Assembly (NCBI GenBank): GCA_943326315.2
Contig: CALPSU020000106.1
Coordinates: 1 to 8,272 of the forward strand
Length of the DNA stretch: 8,272 nt
Source: Chryseobacterium gleum
GTDB lineage: Bacteria > Bacteroidota > Bacteroidia > Flavobacteriales_D > Crocinitomicaceae
Direction: 5' to 3'
Below are positions 5,768-8,272 of this stretch, piece by piece. Made by a program: the position numbers and the translations under genes. Each line of letters starts with the position of its first letter. The stretch's first letter is position 1. The notes below the pieces were generated by a model. It had not been told where the DNA came from and made no database searches. It saw only the letters and a program-made list of their open reading frames with translations.

Positions 5768-6850
5768 ATGAAGTTATTACCCTTTTTACTAGTATTCGTA
5801 TTAATAGCAGCTTGTAATTCGAAGCAGCAGACAACCTCAAAAGAGAAAATCATTGATAAAGAAGTTTTCCAAATTCATAATTTCTCGAAAACATTTAGAG
5901 GATTTCTTATAAATAATAAACTTGAAAAAGAAAATGCTTCTCTTGTTTTAACTTTGAAAGACAGTATTTTAAATGGGGAATGTATTTTAGATTCGAATTG
6001 TGAAGGATTTACTTTAAAGGGTAAACTTCTTGCAAATAACAAATTTCAATTGAATGATGGTAAATTATTTTTTGAAGGACAATTCAACGATACGATACAT
6101 TTAAAAGGTCAATATTCGGAAAAGAATGGAAAACAACATTCTTTTGAATTTGAACAAAAAAATATCACTCTATTTCAACTAGAAATAACTCAATCTGAAG
6201 CTCAAAATTTTGAAAATAAAGAGAGCGCTCAAAGTTCAAGGTTGTCAACAAATATTGCTCAAGTTGTGAATGCACCTGTAGCTATTGAAAACAAGATCAA
6301 TAAAACTTTATTGATAGCTGCTTTAAAGCAAAGAAGTGATTTCACAGGAGAGATTCCGAAAACGAATAAGAAATTACTTGCAAAAATTAGAGATGATATT
6401 GAACTGGAAGAGGATGAAGGCTTTGAACAAGAAATCAATGTTAGTTATATTATGCGATATGATGAAATTGCTTGTTTTTCAATAGGAGGATATTTATACG
6501 CATTTGGTGCAGCACATCCTTTGGCTTCATTAGAATTTTATAATTTTAATCTTTTTAATGGTGATTTAATTCATTTGTCAGATTTATTAAATTTTGAAGC
6601 AAAAGCAAAATTAAATAAGATAGCTGAAAAAATTCTGTATAAAGAATACGGAGAAGATATGTGGGATTTTGAAAAGGAACAATTTGAGTTAAACGATAAT
6701 TTTGAAATTTCAGAAAAAGGATTGACATTTTTGTTTAATCAATATGAAATAGGTCCCTATGCGATTGGGATGCCTGAAATTTTCATTCCATATTTAAAAA
6801 TGAAAGGATTGATAAAAGAAGATGGATTATTAAAACAATTTTTAAAATAA
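5768..6850 (+). CDS. DUF3298-like (RsiV/PdaC-type) lipoprotein
   Basis: The product has a lipoprotein signal peptide: a hydrophobic run at residues 3-15 ends in the lipobox L12-I-A-A-C16, so the mature protein would be lipid-anchored at C16. Residues 33-135 are strand-rich and contain repeated L-x-G-x-L/F and F-x-G-Q-F type strands (L-K-G-K-L at 83-87, F-E-G-Q-F at 102-106, L-K-G-Q-Y at 112-116). The C-terminal third (about 225-345) looks like DUF3298. It has Y-L-Y-A-F-G-A-A-H-P at 242-251, the N-G-D-L-I-H-L-S-D-L-L block at 264-274, L-T-F-L-F-N-Q-Y-E-I-G-P-Y-A at 319-332 and I-P-Y at 340-342. In other bacteria this domain occurs in RsiV (which binds lysozyme) and beside PdaC-type peptidoglycan deacetylases, so a cell-envelope role is plausible but unproven. 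The dsbA-like gene follows after 4 bases, so the two are probably one operon. The domain call rests on pattern memory. Confidence 0.8.
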   Translation: MKLLPFLLVFVLIAACNSKQQTTSKEKIIDKEVFQIHNFSKTFRGFLINNKLEKENASLVLTLKDSILNGECILDSNCEGFTLKGKLLANNKFQLNDGKLFFEGQFNDTIHLKGQYSEKNGKQHSFEFEQKNITLFQLEITQSEAQNFENKESAQSSRLSTNIAQVVNAPVAIENKINKTLLIAALKQRSDFTGEIPKTNKKLLAKIRDDIELEEDEGFEQEINVSYIMRYDEIACFSIGGYLYAFGAAHPLASLEFYNFNLFNGDLIHLSDLLNFEAKAKLNKIAEKILYKEYGEDMWDFEKEQFELNDNFEISEKGLTFLFNQYEIGPYAIGMPEIFIPYLKMKGLIKEDGLLKQFLK

Positions 6851-6854
6851 AGAG

Positions 6855-7538
6855 ATGAAAGTAGAAATTTGGTCGGATATTATGTGTCCGTTTTGTTACA
6901 TCGGGAAAAGAAATTTTGAAGCAGCTCTAAAAGAGTTTGAAGGAAGAGACGAAATTGAAATTGAGTGGAAAAGCTTTCAGCTAGATCCTTCTATTCCTAA
7001 AACTTTTGAAACAAAAATTAATACGATTGAATACCTTGCGGAAAGAAAAGGAATGTCAATTGAAAAATCGAAAGAATTGCATACAAACGTTATTGAAACA
7101 GCTAAAAAAGTTGGTTTAGATTACGATTTCGAGAAAGCTGTGGTCGCAAATTCTTTTGATGCACATAGGTTAATTCAATTAGCAAAAACAAAAGGATTAG
7201 GAGATGCTGCCGAAGAAAGTTTATTTAAAGCTTATTTCACAGATGGAAAAGATATGAGTGATCATTCAACTTTAGTTCAATTAGGTAAAGAAATAGGCCT
7301 GAATGAAGAAGAAATTATCTCTGCATTAGCAAGTGAAGAGTTTGAAGCAAAAGTAAATTTTGATGTTTCAGAAGGAAGTCAATTAGGAGTAACAGGAGTT
7401 CCTTTTTTCGTTTTTGATAGGAAATATGCTGTTTCAGGAGCTCAACCAATCGAAACATTTTTGAATGCATTGAAACAATCTCACGCTGAATCTAAAAATG
7501 AAGGGGCTACTTGTGCGCCTGGAGGTGGATGTTGTTAA
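6855..7538 (+). CDS. FrnE-like DsbA-family oxidoreductase with cysteine-rich C-terminus
   Basis: This is a thioredoxin-fold protein of the DsbA/FrnE (2-hydroxychromene-2-carboxylate isomerase-like) family. The start M-K-V-E-I-W-S-D-I-M-C11-P-F-C14 gives an N-terminal strand and a CxxC dithiol active site. A helical insert spans about 50-165, with the conserved F-D-A-H-R at 101-105. The cis-proline loop G-V-T-G-V-P183-F-F-V-F-D follows at 178-188. The length of 227 residues is usual. No signal peptide is present, so it should act in the cytosol as a thiol-disulfide oxidoreductase or isomerase. The last eight residues, C220-A-P-G-G-G-C226-C227, add three cysteines beyond the fold. FrnE of Deinococcus radiodurans is also described, from memory, as having a second C-terminal cysteine pair. 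The gene lies 4 bases after the lipoprotein stop and before a strong terminator. The substrate is unknown. Confidence 0.9.
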   Translation: MKVEIWSDIMCPFCYIGKRNFEAALKEFEGRDEIEIEWKSFQLDPSIPKTFETKINTIEYLAERKGMSIEKSKELHTNVIETAKKVGLDYDFEKAVVANSFDAHRLIQLAKTKGLGDAAEESLFKAYFTDGKDMSDHSTLVQLGKEIGLNEEEIISALASEEFEAKVNFDVSEGSQLGVTGVPFFVFDRKYAVSGAQPIETFLNALKQSHAESKNEGATCAPGGGCC

Positions 7539-7562
7539 GATTTTTTTTAGTTATTAGCTAAT

Positions 7563-7610
7563 AAAACCGGAATTATTTGGAATCTGATTCCAAATAATTC
7601 CGGTTTTTTA
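7563..7610 (+). terminator. Strong intrinsic terminator after the dsbA-like gene
   Basis: Arms 7563-7584 and 7586-7607 are perfectly complementary over 22 bases around a single T; in practice a roughly 20-bp stem with a small loop. The GC-rich base of the stem (CCGG) is followed by TTTTTT. The left arm is preceded by an A-rich run, so the same hairpin could also stop transcription from the other strand. It lies 24 bases after the dsbA-like stop and separates that operon from lpdA. Confidence 0.92.
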
Positions 7611-7674
7611 TATTTTACTTTTAGTTATAACTATAATTTATTCTCTCAAAAATCGCTTTATTATTAAGAAATTC

Positions 7675-7682
7675 TAACTTTG
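7675..7682 (+). promoter_or_regulatory. Probable -7 promoter element of lpdA
   Basis: TAACTTTG matches TAnnTTTG and is followed by CAGAAAAA; the ATG lies 18 bases downstream. The upstream terminator makes a promoter here necessary. A -33 TTG at normal spacing is not seen. Confidence 0.6.
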
Positions 7683-7700
7683 CAGAAAAATTATAAAAAG

Positions 7701-8272
7701 ATGAGTACATACGATATCGTTATCATTGGTTCTGGACCTGGAGGTTATGTTTCTGCAATTCGTTGCGCACAATTAGGATTTAAAACAGCTATCATTGAAA
7801 AATATGATACTTTAGGAGGAACTTGTCTTAATGTTGGTTGCATTCCATCGAAAGCTTTATTGGATTCTTCAGAGCATTTTCACAATGCAAAACATAATTT
7901 TGAAGAGCACGGTATTGAAATTTCTGGTTTGAAACCAAACTTAGAGCAAATGATCAAACGTAAAAGTGAGGTTATTTCTCAAACGTGCAATGGTATCAAA
8001 TTCTTGATGGACAAAAATAAAATTGATGTTCACAATGGAATTGGTTCTTTTGTAGATAAAAACACTGTAAAAGTGATTGATGGTGAAGGTAAAGAAACTT
8101 TACTTTCTGCAAAAAATATCATAATTGCAACTGGCTCTAAACCAAACTATTTTCCTGGAATGGAACCAGATAAAAAACGTATCATTACTTCAACTGAAGC
8201 TTTGAAAATGACTGAAATCCCAAAAAGACTATTAGTTATTGGTGGTGGTGTTATCGGTTTAGAATTAGGTTC
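7701..8272 (+). CDS. lpdA: Dihydrolipoyl dehydrogenase (E3), N-terminal part, cut by window edge
   Basis: This FAD-dependent disulfide oxidoreductase reoxidises dihydrolipoyl groups on E2 and H proteins, passing electrons to NAD+. The visible 190 codons contain the FAD-binding fingerprint I-I-G-S-G-P-G-G-Y at 8-16 and the redox-active disulfide motif G-G-T-C42-L-N-V-G-C47-I-P-S-K at 39-51. They also contain the A-T-G-S-K-P block that closes the first FAD segment and the beginning of the NAD-binding fingerprint G-G-G-V-I-G-L-E at the right edge. The G-G-T-C-x4-C-I-P-S-K motif separates it from glutathione and mercuric reductases and supports lipoamide dehydrogenase. The frame is open at the end, so the NAD and dimer domains lie outside the window. 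Functionally it complements LipA, but terminator and promoter signals place it in its own transcription unit. Confidence 0.95.
   Translation, partial: MSTYDIVIIGSGPGGYVSAIRCAQLGFKTAIIEKYDTLGGTCLNVGCIPSKALLDSSEHFHNAKHNFEEHGIEISGLKPNLEQMIKRKSEVISQTCNGIKFLMDKNKIDVHNGIGSFVDKNTVKVIDGEGKETLLSAKNIIIATGSKPNYFPGMEPDKKRIITSTEALKMTEIPKRLLVIGGGVIGLELG

Overview
The window looks like a chromosomal segment of a low-GC member of the Bacteroidota, most likely the Flavobacteriia. The base composition is AT-rich, and the start codons lack Shine-Dalgarno sequences. Several genes are preceded at short distance by the Bacteroidota -7 promoter motif TAnnTTTG. The proteins (a RlmB with a charged N-terminal tail, a DUF3298-type lipoprotein, a FrnE-like DsbA protein) also fit that group. 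I see no phage, insertion sequence, CRISPR array, tRNA or rRNA.

Left half, minus strand, read from 4468 down to 1: first a large 890-residue protein joining an N-terminal PHP-type metal-dependent phosphoesterase domain to a C-terminal GT4 glycosyltransferase (1796-4468). Then comes an OsmC-family protein (1348-1752), the 23S rRNA 2'-O-methyltransferase RlmB (414-1259), and the first 140 residues of a GT39 (ArnT/PMT-like) membrane glycosyltransferase that runs off the left edge (1-421). That last gene has no stop codon in the window and overlaps the end of rlmB by 8 bases. Between osmC and rlmB lies an exact 7-bp-period repeat (CTAAnnn units) that also supplies the osmC stop codon.

The 317-base divergent intergenic region (4469-4785) holds no gene. 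It carries a degenerate CTCTGTG/CAAAGAG repeat with a hairpin, plus the lipA promoter.

Right half, plus strand: lipA (lipoyl synthase, 4786-5661); a two-gene unit of a DUF3298-like lipoprotein (5768-6850) and a cytoplasmic FrnE-like DsbA oxidoreductase (6855-7538), closed by a very strong palindromic terminator; then the first 190 codons of lpdA (dihydrolipoyl dehydrogenase, 7701 to the right edge). LipA makes the lipoyl cofactor of 2-oxoacid dehydrogenase complexes, and LpdA reoxidises it. The genes between them are not obviously part of that pathway.

Most of the window is ordinary housekeeping sequence. The points most worth a second look are the PHP-GT4 fusion with its uncharacterised middle region, the heptad repeat, the cysteine-rich tail of the FrnE-like protein, and two start codons (rlmB, osmC) where a longer TTG-initiated reading frame overlaps what look like promoter elements.
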